Shown piece after piece: positions 48,675 to 60,740 of a DNA stretch of 64,000 nucleotides. The stretch comes from Euborellia annulipes (taxonomy: Eukaryota > Arthropoda > Insecta > Dermaptera > Anisolabididae): the NCBI GenBank assembly GCA_023213315.1, contig JAKCPI010000376.1:1-64000 (forward strand), written 5' to 3'. The stretch's first letter is position 1, and each line of letters starts with the position of its first letter. A model generated the notes under the pieces. The model ran no database searches and was not told the DNA's origin. It saw only the letters and a list, made by a program, of their open reading frames with translations. Both the position numbers and the translations under genes were made by a program.

Positions 48675-49880
48675 TTAGTGTAGGGGAAAGATGACGAATT
48701 TGATTTTTTGTGAAAAATAAGCTAGATAGCAGCATCCGTCCGGCCTCATTAAGGATCAAGCCACAGCATCTCACTTCCCCATTAATGTAATTGATAGTGC
48801 GCGAAAAGGTGACTTTGCGGTACTCTTCTGTTTTTTGGCGACTTTTGGTAAGGGATAGCGTTCATTGCATAAGTATTTTGTATTTTATCATAGGATATTC
48901 TTAAAGTGCTTTCGACGTATTGACTGTATCATTTTATTTTTTTCCGATCCGATGAAACCCTTAAATGTTTGCTCGAAATAAAAATCGCGGAGGTGGGTAA
49001 GATGGCGAGGTCTCTACCTCTCTACCATGTACCGATGTATCTTCTAATCTTACGTCATATCCCACCATGAGGGAAAAAACCACAAGAAACCCTAAAAAAA
49101 ATTACCTACCATGCACCTCACTGGTACTCCAGTAAAAGATGCCTACTCATTAGATAAAAAAAGAGAAGGGCGAAGAACGAAGGTTAAAAAAAGCAACGAC
49201 AATTGAAAAAAAATCTGCAACAGGCAAGACTAAACTTGCTAATTGCACTAGAAAAAAAGAAGTAGCAGCCAAGTCTCCAGTCTTCTGACTCTGAAGAGTC
49301 AATTGTCATCATCGACACGGATGATATTTTGGACCCTGAGGAATTCGATGATAAGAATTTTATCATATATGGAGAACAAGGCAAGACGGAGCTATGTATC
49401 AATGTTTTAAGTGCAAGCCCTGTTTTAAGCCCAATTGGGCTGGAATGATTTCCAAGCTGCTCACGTCCTTGGAGGTGGGTTTATTATTCATAAGTTTTTT
49501 TTAAAAATATACATGATTTGTATAAATATATATAATAAAAATACATAATTTTGGTTTCTTGTTTTTTTAAATATTATATTTGAGGTTAAAATAAATTGTT
49601 GAATTCAGTTATCACCTTTTCCGAATCTGTTTGTCATCTTAACCCACTGTGCGGGTAAGATGACGAAAAAAACTTTTTTTACAAAAATGTATTAGATAAA
49701 AAAAGAGAAGGGCGAAAAAGAAGGTAATATTAGGAAATAAAATTGCCAATAAATATTATTTTAAACTAAAATGTTGTAGGAATTTTGACGTAACGATTAC
49801 CAAAATTTACCAAAGAACGATCACGAAAAATTGTCAAAGCTTAACTTCGCCATCTTACCCGACTTTCCCTTACTAATCAA
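48675..49880 (+). pseudogene. Dead DNA transposon, pogo-like transposase remnant
   Basis: Ends GTAGGGGAAAGATGACG and CATCTTACCCGACTTTCCC are loosely inverted. Inside, 49115-49180 encodes LTGTPVKDAYSLDKKREG, and 49275-49400 encodes SDSEESIVIIDTDD and FIIYGEQGKTEL, followed one frame away by YQCFKCKPCFKPNWAG. Acidic serine-rich runs before a C-terminal CxxC zinc-like patch are typical of pogo/Tigger transposase tails. Stops and frameshifts mean it is inactive; no intact DDE domain visible. Assignment is tentative. Confidence 0.42.
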
Positions 49881-49964
49881 CAGGAACGATACCAGGGGGT
49901 TCAAAATTACCAAAACAATAGGCCTAAATAAAAATAAACTTGATAGTTTTTTTTTTTCGTTCCC

Positions 49965-50195
49965 ACTCACACTCATTCACACATTCACACTGTCTTTTCG
50001 GCAACTTAGGCCATTTAAGACATTTACGATATCCGTTATTAATAAATATACATATATGGGGTCCAGGCATTCTTATTTAAGCCATTTGGTATCCAAGTGG
50101 CTTAAATAAAATCATCGGACTGCCTGGGGTCCGAACCCGCGACGTTTGGTATACGAGGTTAGCACGCTAATCTCTATACCAAGCCCCGAGGGCAA
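49965..50195 (-). mobile_element. tRNA-derived SINE, full-length, inverted
   Basis: CTTTTCGGCAACTTAGGCCA, GGGGTCCAGGCATTC, GGTATCCAAGTGGCTTAAAT, GGGGTCCGAACCCGCGAC, GTTAGCACGCTAATCTC, CAAGCCCCGAGGGC. Good match to 61305-61570. Confidence 0.75.
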
Positions 50196-50199
50196 CTTG

Positions 50200-52250
50200 A
50201 TAGTTAAAGAATAAGATAAACTTTTAATAAATACCACTCTCGATGTTTAAATACTTGAATAATAAGTGTATATGAATTTACCACTCTTGAAGAAGATTAT
50301 TTTTTGAGCTTGAAGATGGGACCTTAAAAAATTAAAGATTACTATCTCCTTGTTGAAAAAAAAGAATCATCCATGAAGGCTGGGAATAAAACAAATCTTA
50401 ATGATATAAAACTTGAAGAAAACCTCTGAAAGACCAAATAAATTTAGGGCAATCGATTACAAAATTCTTTTTCTCTTCTTTTAAACTAAGATATTCTGAC
50501 CAATTACTTTATTAATATTAATTTATATTCGGAAATAAATCTTTGATACGTCCCTTTTTTGAATGGGCCCCTAGCTCTCTGGCTCCACCACAATCCCCCA
50601 CTCCTTGGCAAAATCCTAGAACCTCCACTCTTATCAGGTTCATTATTGTCTTGGTTACAATGATATTTATATTTAATAAATATGGATAATAAGGTATGTT
50701 TTATTATAATTATTTCGTATTATATCCTCACAATTTATAGATATCAAAAAAATGAATCTGCTAGTGGGTAGAGTAATCAAATTCGTTATTTTGCAATAAA
50801 ACTAGTAACTCTACTCGTTTATTCTAAAGTAAGCAAGTCAAATAAATGAATGTGATTTAGGTCCACAACATTCCCCAATGGCGTAAAATTTAACAGGGAA
50901 AATAAAGTACAACTTATAAATTTAATGATAAAAAAATTTTTATAAATTATTTTAATCATTCTAGTCTTAATTTAATAAGATTCTTATAATAACAAATTAT
51001 TAATTAGGCTAGTCAAGGAAAGATTACAAACAATTATAATTTTTATAAGTAATTTTTAGAAAAGGTAATATGAAAAAAAAATTTATCACAGTACATATTT
51101 GATTATTTCTATAGATTTTTTTTAGATAATGAACCTAACAAATTTAAATATATAAAAGTACAAAATATTATTTAGTTTGGAAAAAAATACTAAATAATTA
51201 ACTCAATAATTTTTCTTCTAATAACTAAAAAAATACTTTTTTTTTAACTTTTATATTTAATTGCTTATAATGATACTTATAATTAATAATATTAAAGAAT
51301 TAAGTATATCTAATTATTAAGTCTTAAAATTAAAAATATACAATTCAATATAGTTAACTTTAAAATTAAAGACTAGTATAAAACTTATTTTGTAAATTTA
51401 AGAGAAGGAACCTGATTTCAAAATAATATTATACCTATATATTGAAAATATTTTTAAAAAATTGAGTAATCTGAAACGCTATATTTTATTTTTTGTAAAA
51501 TCGAGTGTCTTGTCGTCTTATAGTCTATCTATTCAAGACCATCGGGAGGGGAAAGCAGGAATTTGCCAGTTTTTGAAAGCCTCAATGAGATAAAATAAAT
51601 AAAATAATAAATTAGAATTCAGTCCTAGAATGAACCCCCAGTCCTAAGAAGTATAATAAAACAAACTCTATTTTTTTATTTTTTGTAAATTCGATACACT
51701 GGTATGTATATATAAGAAGTATAATAATAGATAAATATTATTAGATTGATTATTTATGAATATATGCATTTGGGCGCTTTATTTCATTTCTAAATTATTT
51801 TTTATTTTATATCTTAAGAAGAATATTTTTATTAATTAATTAATTTCTTTTTATTAAATTCTCTAATCTTAAGGAGGATAATTACTCTGCCTTTGAATAG
51901 ATCACATAAACAAAAAGATTAAAAAATTTTTTTTTTTTAAGACGCCGCCATACTTACTAAGTTTTCATCCAATAAGATCGCTAGATTTGTGTCTTAATTG
52001 TTATTTAGGTATATAAATTTTTTATTATGAAATTTTGATAATTCATTTAATATTATAACCAGAAAAAAAAACACGAATTATTAATTAAAAAATAAGATTT
52101 TTTGTCAAAAATTCCTATTATTTAAATTTAAGATATAATTTAAAAAATATTAGTTTCTAATTTTTTTTAGTTTTTATGAAAATAGGTTTCTGGAATATAA
52201 ATGAGACATGGCTCATTTATTTTTGGTAACTATAAACCATTAGAAATTAA
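50200..52250. other. AT-rich DNA, no feature seen
   Basis: Between the gene Z stop and gene Y 5' end. Extremely AT-rich; no exon, RNA or repeat recognised. Confidence 0.45.
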
Positions 52251-52297
52251 GTATTATCACATTTGGTTTACAAGGTGAGGGGAGTCCCCATTTATTT

Positions 52298-52469
52298 TCA
52301 TCGTATGCTGACTTTCTTCATCATATTGAGTACGTAGATGCCCGGGAAAGGACATCCCGGGAAGAAATTGTGACACCCTGTCCCGTCCACGTCGGCGATC
52401 AATTGACCCATGTGCGCGGCGTAATGGTATTTCGAGGTCACTTCTGCAGTCACACTCATCGTCGTGTCT
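52298..52469 (-). CDS. Gene Z terminal coding exon
   Basis: An acceptor TTTATGTCCAG precedes 52469; the first base A completes AG+A (Arg) with the upstream exon. Fifty-six more codons: DTTMSVTAEVTSKYHYA, then HMGQLIADVDGTGC, HNFFPGCPFPG and IYVLNMMKKVSIR, then TGA at 52300-52298. The C...FPGCP motif parallels C...YPSCP in gene X exon 5. An AATAAA lies only a few bases after the stop (52296-52291), too close to be the obvious polyadenylation signal. The two cysteines probably pair in the secretory pathway (inference). Confidence 0.8.
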
Positions 52470-52699
52470 CTGGACATAAACAAAACAATAATAAAAATAA
52501 ATTAGTATTAATTTTCGATAATAATCTGATATGTACAATGAAAGATAGAAAAAATTTCTCTCTAAAATTACGTGTTAAAAAACTGTCAATTTTGACTAAT
52601 TAATCCTCTTTTTGTCAGATTAATGAGGTTTTGACGAAACTGAGGAGTGTTTGCAGATCCTGAAAGTCAAAAGAATGGCTTGTCAATCTTTCTCATCAG

Positions 52700-52909
52700 C
52701 ATGTCCGTAGCCAGGGGGGTCTAAACCCCTGCTCCACCCCTACCCACCCAAAATTCCAACAAATAAAGATAAATATATAGAAAGAAACTTAGTGTTAAAA
52801 TTTTAAATACTGTTAAAAATCATAAAAAAATATTTCACATTTTAGAGGGTGGAATTAGCTTTCAGACCCCCCCCCCCCGCCCTGAAAGATTTTTTGACTA
52901 CGGCCCTGT
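52700..52909. mobile_element. Short hAT-like TIR element in gene Z intron
   Basis: Ends CATGTCCGTAGCCAGG and GACTACGGCCCTG, C- and G-runs inside, flanked by TCATCAG and TCATCATG, a plausible imperfect 8-bp duplication. Confidence 0.5.
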
Positions 52910-53657
52910 CATCATGTAGGAATTCACTCTAAATTTGTTTCAATAATTATACAAATTTTCTTCTAAATAAGCGAATTAAAAATTCAATAATTATGCTCAA
53001 ACATTCTAGGATAAAGTTATTATCATTATAATACTCTTTAATGAACAACTTTTGGTATATATGTTTACTTAATAGTTTATTCCACCGTTAAAAATATTTT
53101 AATACAAATAAACCGTCTAAATATCTCTCATTTAGTATTGTTTTATGACCCTTGGAATACTTTATTGACAATCTTATTATCTAGGTAATTTAGAAGGAAA
53201 ATTTGTTAGATAATTATATTTAGAAAGAAAATTGTTTCTATTAGCTGCTCTTATAATATAATAAATTATGTTATTAAATGAACATTAGTTAGTTTATATT
53301 GCCTTATAAACTTATCTTACTTTATGAAATTTGTAAATACATAGATAGCGGTATATTCGATATAGCAAGTTACTAAGAAACTTTGGAAAATTTTAATTAG
53401 AGAGATGATATATATAAATTATATAGCATGAGTTGAATAAATTAGTTTTAGAAGATAGGCAACCCAATCTTACTAATAGATAAAATTAATAAAAATTAAT
53501 AAGTAATATGCCCAACAAATGCTTACATAAAAAGCACGATTGTTATGAGTTTTTTGAAATTGATTTTAACAAAGACGGTACAAAAAAAATCAATTTCAAA
53601 AAAACTTATTGTATTATAGCTAAAGCCTAAGTAACATACACCCTAACATAACATAGT

Positions 53658-53770
53658 AAATCGCCCTCGGGCTTGGTGTATTGGTAGCGTGCCTAACTTC
53701 TACCGGACGTCGCGGGTTCGGACCCCAGGCAGTCCGATGATTTTATTTAAGCCATTTGGATACCAAATTT
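53658..53770 (+). mobile_element. tRNA-derived SINE, 3'-truncated
   Basis: GCCCTCGGGCTTGGTGTATTGGTAGCGTGC is seen in pieces up to box B GTCGCGGGTTCGGACCCC, then CAGTCCGATGATTTTATTTA. It ends before the family tail. Confidence 0.7.
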
Positions 53771-53913
53771 TAATTTTCATTTATTCTCGCCTCCGGGTAT
53801 GTACTCTATATTATTTCCGTAAATTATATTTATTTTTATAATTTATATATTTGTATTGTACAGAAGGTTTAATAATAACATGTGATGATAATATGTATGA
53901 AAATATTTTAGCT

Positions 53914-53946
53914 CTGAAGATGGCCTAGACCAGTGGCCGAAACGTT
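53914..53946 (+). ncRNA. Hammerhead-like motif
   Basis: CTGAAGAT, stem II GGCC/GGCC enclosing TAGACCAGT, GAAACGTT. Followed by AGCCTGGAACAGTATAATAA and TTTTGGCTGCATG, resembling the 44762 tail. Core and stem are both intact. Confidence 0.6.
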
Positions 53947-54119
53947 AGCCTGGAACAGTATAATAAAAGAAATAATTTTGGCTGCATGTCTTGCAATTTT
54001 TTTTTGACTCCGCCCTAGTAAATTATATTTACTACTTTCTTAGTAAAAATACCACAATAGTTTTGTTAGCCTAAGTATAGGGTAATTAATATAATTAATA
54101 GTAATTAATATAGGGCCTC

Positions 54120-54165
54120 TTGGGTGCCGGGGCCCACCGGTTGGGCACCACTGCCTTAAAGAAAG
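54120..54165. repeat. hAT-like 3' end
   Basis: GGGGCCCACCGGTTGGGCACCACTGC resembles the right end of the hAT at 59530-60109 (given here in two parts: GGGGCCCACCGG and TTGGGCACCACTGC). No left end seen nearby. Confidence 0.35.
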
Positions 54166-54519
54166 TATTTTTAATCAATTTTATAATGTTCCAACTACAA
54201 TTAAACCAGATGCCAGTTTAAATTAACTCACTAATAGATTATTCGATTAATTGCTCCAGAGCTACTCCCCGAAATCAATAACTCAGCATATGAGGCTCTA
54301 GGGGAATCAATCAAAAATTCCATTAGTGAGTAGGTCATCCCAAACTAATATCTTCGACCCATGACACATGGTCAGTATTCAGAGAGATTCTTAATAAAAA
54401 TATCTTAATCATAATTTTATTTTAAGCTATTGTTACACTTGTATTCAAAATTTCTTCATTGAAATTTTCTTTAATTAGCTTAATTTAAAGATTTAATCAA
54501 AATAACGACATCGAATTTT

Positions 54520-54600
54520 TGACATGAAACCTATACTTTCTCTCTCTATATATTAACATCTCCGTTAACATATACATATAGGTAAGAAAAAGTAAAAATT
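54520..54600 (-). repeat. MITE family A end fragment
   Basis: ATCGAATTTTTGACATGAA, ACTTTCTCTCTCTATATAT and GGTAAGAAAAAGTAAAAATT correspond to the first 80 bp of the family in reverse. Confidence 0.5.
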
Positions 54601-54930
54601 CAAATTAAGCAGCAAAAAAATAATTTTAATTAAAAAAAAATTCTTTTTATTAGATATTTTTCGAGAGCGAAGATTAGAACGTTTCTGAATATATGAGTCT
54701 TCTAATAAATTTTTGCCATGAGGGAAATTTGAGCAATGACTACTTCAAAGTAGTTGATTAGAATAATAATATAATAATAATAATATTTTATTCAGTAAAT
54801 TATTGCATAAGAGAAGAGAAAGAGATAACAATGTAGAGTACAAAGTAGAATATTAATAAATTTACTGAATAAAAAGTATAATTAGAAAAAGTTTAATTTG
54901 TTGAGTGTGGAAGTGGCTGTGATTAATATC

Positions 54931-55138
54931 TAAAAGAATGGAAGGAGGTGCAGCCAGGAGGGGGAGTGTCTCAAAACAATGAAACTCCCAGATATCGCGA
55001 CGTTTGGTCAAAATCTATTGTAGCCATGCATAGGCCTGATGATGGTCAAATAAATTATGGGCCAAAACGTCGACGAATATCTGGGAGTTTCATTGTTTTG
55101 GAGCACTCTTCCGGCTGCTACCTCCTTCCATTCTTTTA
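54931..55138. mobile_element. Compact foldback with hammerhead-like motif
   Basis: Arms of about 80 bp begin TAAAAGAATGGAAGGAGG and share CAAAACAATGAAACTCCCAG. Right arm 55036-55071 plus: CTGATGAT, GGTC...GGCC, AAAACGTC (A for G in the GAAA segment). The left arm has the matching GACGTTTGG. The ends are perfectly inverted and sharp. Confidence 0.62.
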
Positions 55139-55149
55139 AGAAAAGTTTA

Positions 55150-56855
55150 ATTAAAATTTTTACAAATTCTTCTTATTTTTTATCAGAGTTTTCTAGATGA
55201 ATACACAAATAAGAGGATATTTTGTATCTCCCTGATGGTAAATTCTAAGAATTTGGAAATATTTTAATTATTTCTTGTTAACTGCTTTTGATCATTAGAA
55301 AAAAAAATTTTCAACAAGAACACCTTTATAATAACAAATGTGAAATTTTATACTAATAGATTCTTTTATGGTTTGTTAATCCTCTTAATTTGACGTAATA
55401 GCATTAAGAAAGGTAGTAAAAGTCTAACGGAGTGTTGATAATCTTTGTTTAGTCGACTAAAAAATTTGGATAAAACGCAAGGTCGTTTTCGCCAGTTGAT
55501 TAATGACGTCATTATTTCCGTTTGAAAGCCCCCATTACAATTTACTACTACTACATATGGTAGCCTAAATAATCTTTTTGCGTAAACGGAAAACCGTTGC
55601 AAACTTTCATTGATAAATAGCTTCTAATGTTTATTTATTTCGTTCTTTATTCATATCGAAAGTCCATTCATTTAGAATACATTTTTTGGGATATATGCCA
55701 ATTCATAAAATTTTATCTCCTCTTAATGCTAGAAAAATTAAAATTAAATTATAAAAACAAAAATAAATAAATAATGTAGAGAATTCAAGTCATGGCGTTG
55801 TCAACTTTTTCTTGTTTCAGGAAGTAGGATACTAGTCAAAGTTGCTTTCAACCTTGACCGACTCATAAAAAGTAAACATGTTAAGAGGATCTTAAGGAGC
55901 GAGTAGTAGGCTATATTAATAATTTCCTCTATAACATTCAAATAATCTTAACCTTTTGGCCTTAATTAATTATTAGAATGATTTTCATAAATAAATAAAC
56001 GCAAATTATATTATAAAAACAGTCAGTTCACGTGGAAAAATTCAGTTTAAATTAAATTAAACGGAGGGAAGAAAAAGTTTTGTTTTTTTCTTGGATATTA
56101 TTAAGAGCATAGTGACTTAATAAAAAATGTTAAAAAAAAAATAAATGTGAGAAATGTATGTGAGAAGGCGAACATAACCTAAAATTTGTTGCTTGGGTAA
56201 TTAACTCTAAAGGTTAACTATAGAAAAGACAATAAAAGTTTTCTCAAAGGAGAATACGAACTTTTCATTTAAGTGATTACTTTCATCATCGATTTTATTT
56301 ACAATAGTGAAGGGGTTCAGTGATTAGTGATTTATTTAGACGTGTGATGTAATAATTATATGATATCTCTTTTTATTGTGATAATTTTTTTTGGAAATTT
56401 TTCGGTTAATAAGATCTTTCAGACGATCTTTGGAACTCTTTGACTTTTACCGGAACTTAAAAAATCCAAATTCTTGTTATATAATTTTTCATCTTATTTT
56501 CCCCGGATTTTAACTCGTCTCGTCTTAATAACCCATAAGAAATGCTTTTTATTTGCTTCTTGAAAATTAACCTAGATTAGGAAAGCCGGTAGTAAGTAAG
56601 GTTGAAACTTTTTCTAGAGTCAAAATAAACCATTAAGTTCCTTTATATGTTTTTGGAAAATAAATAAATTAAAAATGATAATTTTTTTAAAAGACAATGC
56701 TTAATAATGGTTTACAGGTGTAGGAGAATATAATATGCCTTTTAAAATTAGGAGCTATATCAGAAATAACCTGTATAAATAAAAGGAAACAAGGATATTA
56801 ATTTCCAGGGTGATTGTGAGAGTCAAGTCAATATCTATGATGCTATTAATTTCTC
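55150..56855. other. Gene Z intron, no feature seen
   Basis: AT-rich sequence; short open frames (for example 55366-55602 minus) lack splice signals and are not called. Confidence 0.45.
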
Positions 56856-56861
56856 TGAGGA

Positions 56862-56996
56862 GGTGATTAGCCGAGCGGATAAAGCTTATAATTCTGAGTT
56901 GAAGACAATTTGAGTTCACATCCACAAAAAATTTTCCAACTCTATTTAAGATGCCTCTTCCTGAGGAAGGAAACGGGGAGCATCTCAGATTCATTC
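56862..56996 (+). repeat. tRNA-like (Ser/Leu type) repeat remnant
   Basis: GGTGATTAGCCGAGCGGATA and GAGTTCACATCC resemble box A and box B of a class II tRNA, but no cloverleaf closes. Followed by CCTGAGGAAGGAAACGGGGA. Probably a SINE of a second family or a tRNA relic. Confidence 0.35.
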
Positions 56997-57009
56997 CCAT
57001 GAAAGTTAC

Positions 57010-59420
57010 TCCTCAGCGTTAACATCCCATCGACAAATTTTATTCATATTGATACTCTCATGATCTTTATTAAACTTTCTTATTATCAAAATAATGTACA
57101 TATGTGGTATAAACTAACCATCTAATCATAATTAAAATAACTACGTTTTGTAATCATCGAATAATAATATTGTATGTGCATTTTTATTAAAGGACTGAAA
57201 GATAAGATAATAAAATTAATTTAAAATGTCTCCAGGATCAAAATTTTCGCTGTCCTTTCATAAGATTAAAATAATCTAAACAGCCAGCAAAATTTATTAT
57301 AAAATAAAAGGCTACTTAAAAAAAAAAATTGTTTTTAAAGAGTGAATGTATCGATATTTTTAAACATAAGAACTTCAGCCCTTATGGCGATATACGGATA
57401 GTGAAAGTGAATATAAATTTATTTCACAATTTCAAACAAGATTTTTCCATAAACCTCTTTTTCAACCTCGTGTGATTTCAAAATATGAGTAAGCTTAATT
57501 AATTGCAGCATGGGTAAAATAATTTATTTATGAGCAACACGAAACAAAAACGAAATTAATCTAAATCACTTTTCATATGAAATGAAAAAGTATTTTAAGT
57601 AGCCTAGTAGGTTAAACATTTTTTTAAATTAAAAACTTGATATTAATAAAATATTTATTTATTTGTTTAAAGGCCTAATCATCATTACCGGTACTAAATA
57701 TAAAGGGCTAGCCATTTACTTCTGGTGTATGCAGGTCAGTGAGGGAAATTCAAAATTTCCAAACAGTTAGAGAATAAATTTGATGCATTTGCTCGCCGAA
57801 GGCGATCGAGGGAGTCCAGGGGGTAACTAAATAAATAGAAAAAAACCCTTACTCACTCTTGGATATCCAGTATATAATGGCATCAATATTTTGTTTCTTA
57901 ATTTGACGGCTCTGAATAAAATTTTTTTTTTCTCTTGATATAAATAAAAGATCTAAATGACATTATCAAGTACAGATAAAATAAATCATATGTTTTATTA
58001 GCTACTCAAATAATTACTTAAACTTAATTGCTTTTTTTAACTCATTATTATTCACTAATATTTTTATGAAAAGTTTAATAAAACTATTCCCCGAAAAACA
58101 ATAAGAAGGAAAATGTAATCATATTAAAAATCAATAGTAATTTGAGCTAAGAGTAAAAGCAAATGTCAGATTAGCATTGAATTTTTAATAAATTTATTTC
58201 CTCTAAAGCAATAAGTCCTAGAAATCTCATTTGCCATTAGGTGTTAATATTCACCTGGTTAAAACGTTGACGGGAGTGGGAGAAACTGAGATTATCGAAA
58301 TTCCCAGGGTTTAAGAATAAAATTTGGAATAAATTTAAGGTAGGAAAATATTTTTAGAAAGTTAGAAGTAAAGGAAAAAGAGGCGAGAAAAATAGAAACC
58401 AAAAAATAAAATATTACTATTCTTAACAAAATAAATGTAAGCCAACCTATTTTTGAAATTCATAATGACACAATAGTAAACGAACGTGGCTTTTGTTAAG
58501 AGAAAGTATGAAATAAAGAATTAGCTTAATTTTAAACTTTTCTATCATAGAAATAAATTAAATAAATAATAACTTTTATGAAAATAAAAATAATAAAAGT
58601 GATTTGAAGGCAGGCATTTTCCCATTAATTTATTAAACAATGAGAGAGAAATGAAAAATAAAATATAGAAACAAAAACAATCAAAGGATGTGTACAAATA
58701 AGCACAAAACGTTTTGGAATATAATAATTTAAGCAACATAAAAAAATATAATTAGCAAGGACAAATTAATATTTATTTAATTTCAAGGTTAATTATAAAA
58801 TTTTTTACCAAATAAAAAATTAATTTAAAATATCTACAGTATATACTACTTCAATAAAAACTATTTATTAAAATATGAATATTTAACTCTGAGCTTATGA
58901 TTTCTGATTTTAAGAAGCACAAGAAAAAGAAATCGAGCCGGTTGAATAGTAAACAAAGACCTTAAAATTTATTTCGATAAAATTTCTAAATCTCTGCCTT
59001 AATTTATTTCAGAATCGGCATATTAGACGCGATTGAGAGAAGAATCAAAGCCGATGCCTGAAGCTTGATGAGTGTAGATGGAAATATGCCATAAGGAATA
59101 AAATATATGCCAGTCTTAGCTCGAGTAATTCGTATTAGCCATCCGCGTTCTCACAAGCCCGTGAGTGTATATAAATTTATAAATAAATATTTTAAGTTAA
59201 TACTACTATACATGACCCATAGTAAGAAAGGTTACCTGTCCCTTATCAGAAAGCTTGCTGATTACAAAAGTGACACAAATCAAGAAAACAAAATATTGAG
59301 AAATCACTATTTGAAAGAAAAGAAAGATTAGGCCTATATGAGAAGGAGTCTGCCTTTGCAGATAAACTTATTTTCTTATTGAGGTGGGCAGTTAATTTTT
59401 ATTTCAATTAAATTAATGCT
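57010..59420. other. Gene Z intron, no feature seen
   Basis: Very AT-rich. Only a fragment of the GCTCGCCGAAGGCGA repeat at 57791-57830 stands out. Confidence 0.45.
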
Positions 59421-59429
59421 CTCATTGCT

Positions 59430-59462
59430 GACGTTTCGGCCTCAAGTCTAGGCCATCCTCAG
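59430..59462 (-). ncRNA. Hammerhead-like motif
   Basis: CTGAGGAT, stem II GGCCT/AGGCC around AGACTTG, GAAACGTC. Right-arm partner starts at 59513 (CTGAGGAT) and is interrupted by two hAT elements; its continuation CCTAGAGACTT is at 60330. Confidence 0.58.
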
Positions 59463-59529
59463 AGCTAATCAATAATTGTATTTTTTAAATTTACTTAGAT
59501 TGCCAACTAGCTCTGAGGATTGTCTAGAG

Positions 59530-60109
59530 CAGTGGTTCCCAACCTTTTTTGATGGCCCACTTTTTCCGTAAAAAAAACTCGGAGACCCAGTGTACCGTAT
59601 ATACCATATATAATTTTTAGGAACCGACCGAATATTGGGTTTCGGCTACGGTTTCGGGCGCGGTTTCGGTTTCGGCCAAAAACTAGTCGAAATTTTGGGC
59701 CAGCCGAAACCTGAGTTTGAAAAAATGGGATGAGACTCGCTCACAAAAAAAAAGATCAAATAATTTCCACATGAAGCGAAAAAGGGGCGGAAAAAATTTA
59801 GACGGAAAAAATTTAACCTTCCAAAAAAAAGGTAAAATGATTCCCACGAGAGGGAAAAAAATTTCCAGCCCGGAAAAAATTTCGTTTTGCTAGGGAAAAG
59901 TTAAAAAAAAAAAGTAAAATGATATGAATTTTGTATAAGAAATAAAAATTTCTGTTTCGGTTATGGTTTCGGCCGAAACTAAGATTGGGTCCGAAATTCG
60001 GTTTCGGTTGAAAATCTTGATTCGGTCATAAATCGGTAATGATTTTAAATAAATATATATAATTTTATCTTTTCTTAGACGTCCGCGGCCCACGGGTTGG
60101 GAACCGCTG
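59530..60109. mobile_element. hAT-type non-autonomous element
   Basis: Ends CAGTGGTTCCCAACC and GGTTGGGAACCGCTG, 580 bp, flanked by identical GTCTAGAG (59522-59529 and 60110-60117), the 8-bp duplication of hAT. The interior repeats CGGTTTCGG motifs and has no transposase. Confidence 0.82.
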
Positions 60110-60117
60110 GTCTAGAG

Positions 60118-60328
60118 CAGAGGTGGCCAAGCAAGAGATTTTGCGGGCCACTTTGGAAATGCATCATAACTCCGTGGGCCGCATATAAAATTATATATCC
60201 CCATATTAGATTTAGACCCACTAAAGACATTTTTTTGGGGTGAACAAAATAAAATATATATATCTATTTTGTAAAAATGTGATGAATATTGCGGCCGAAA
60301 AAATGTTCAAGGCGGTTTTTCACCTCTG
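60118..60328. mobile_element. Second hAT-type MITE, sharing the target duplication
   Basis: Ends CAGAGGTGGCCAAG and TTCACCTCTG, 211 bp, flanked by GTCTAGAG and GCCTAGAG. Inserted directly at the duplicated target of the first hAT. Confidence 0.72.
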
Positions 60329-60426
60329 GCCTAGAGACTTCTACTTCTGACTTGATTACCCTATTTTCTTTATTTGACATATATTTCTATATTATTTAGA
60401 ATAGAAAAAAAAAATGATTTTGTAAT

Positions 60427-60608
60427 CAAATAGGTAGAATGAATGAACAAGCAGTTAGTTATAATTTATTTCAATTTATTAATAAACCAGGACCGACGTT
60501 TCAGTCAGATATGGGACCATCTTCAGGGCCCCATGTGACCGAAACGTCGGCCCTGGTTTATTAATAAATTGAAATATAACTAGCTGCTTGCTCATTTATT
60601 CTACCTAT
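60427..60608. mobile_element. Collapsed Penelope-type foldback
   Basis: Same arms as 15729-16064 (GGTAGAATGAATGA, TTATTAATAAACCAGG) but the spacer is lost. Left arm, minus 60495-60526, keeps CTGAAGAT and GAAACGTC. The right arm keeps only GTGACCGAAACGTCGGCC, so the two arms share one CTGAAGA. Confidence 0.6.
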
Positions 60609-60740
60609 TTGATTATCAATACTCAGCTATATACCTCCTTCATTAAAATATAGTCAATTTAGAATCTAATTCACAAAAAGAATTTTTCAGTTAGGCCACT
60701 TATGTTTTCAGCAAAAGATTTGTGTTGATAAATAGCCTAC

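Noticed and set aside
55366..55602. 78-codon minus-strand frame within the gene Z intron
   Set aside because: No acceptor or donor at suitable positions and no resemblance to the C-x5-C family.
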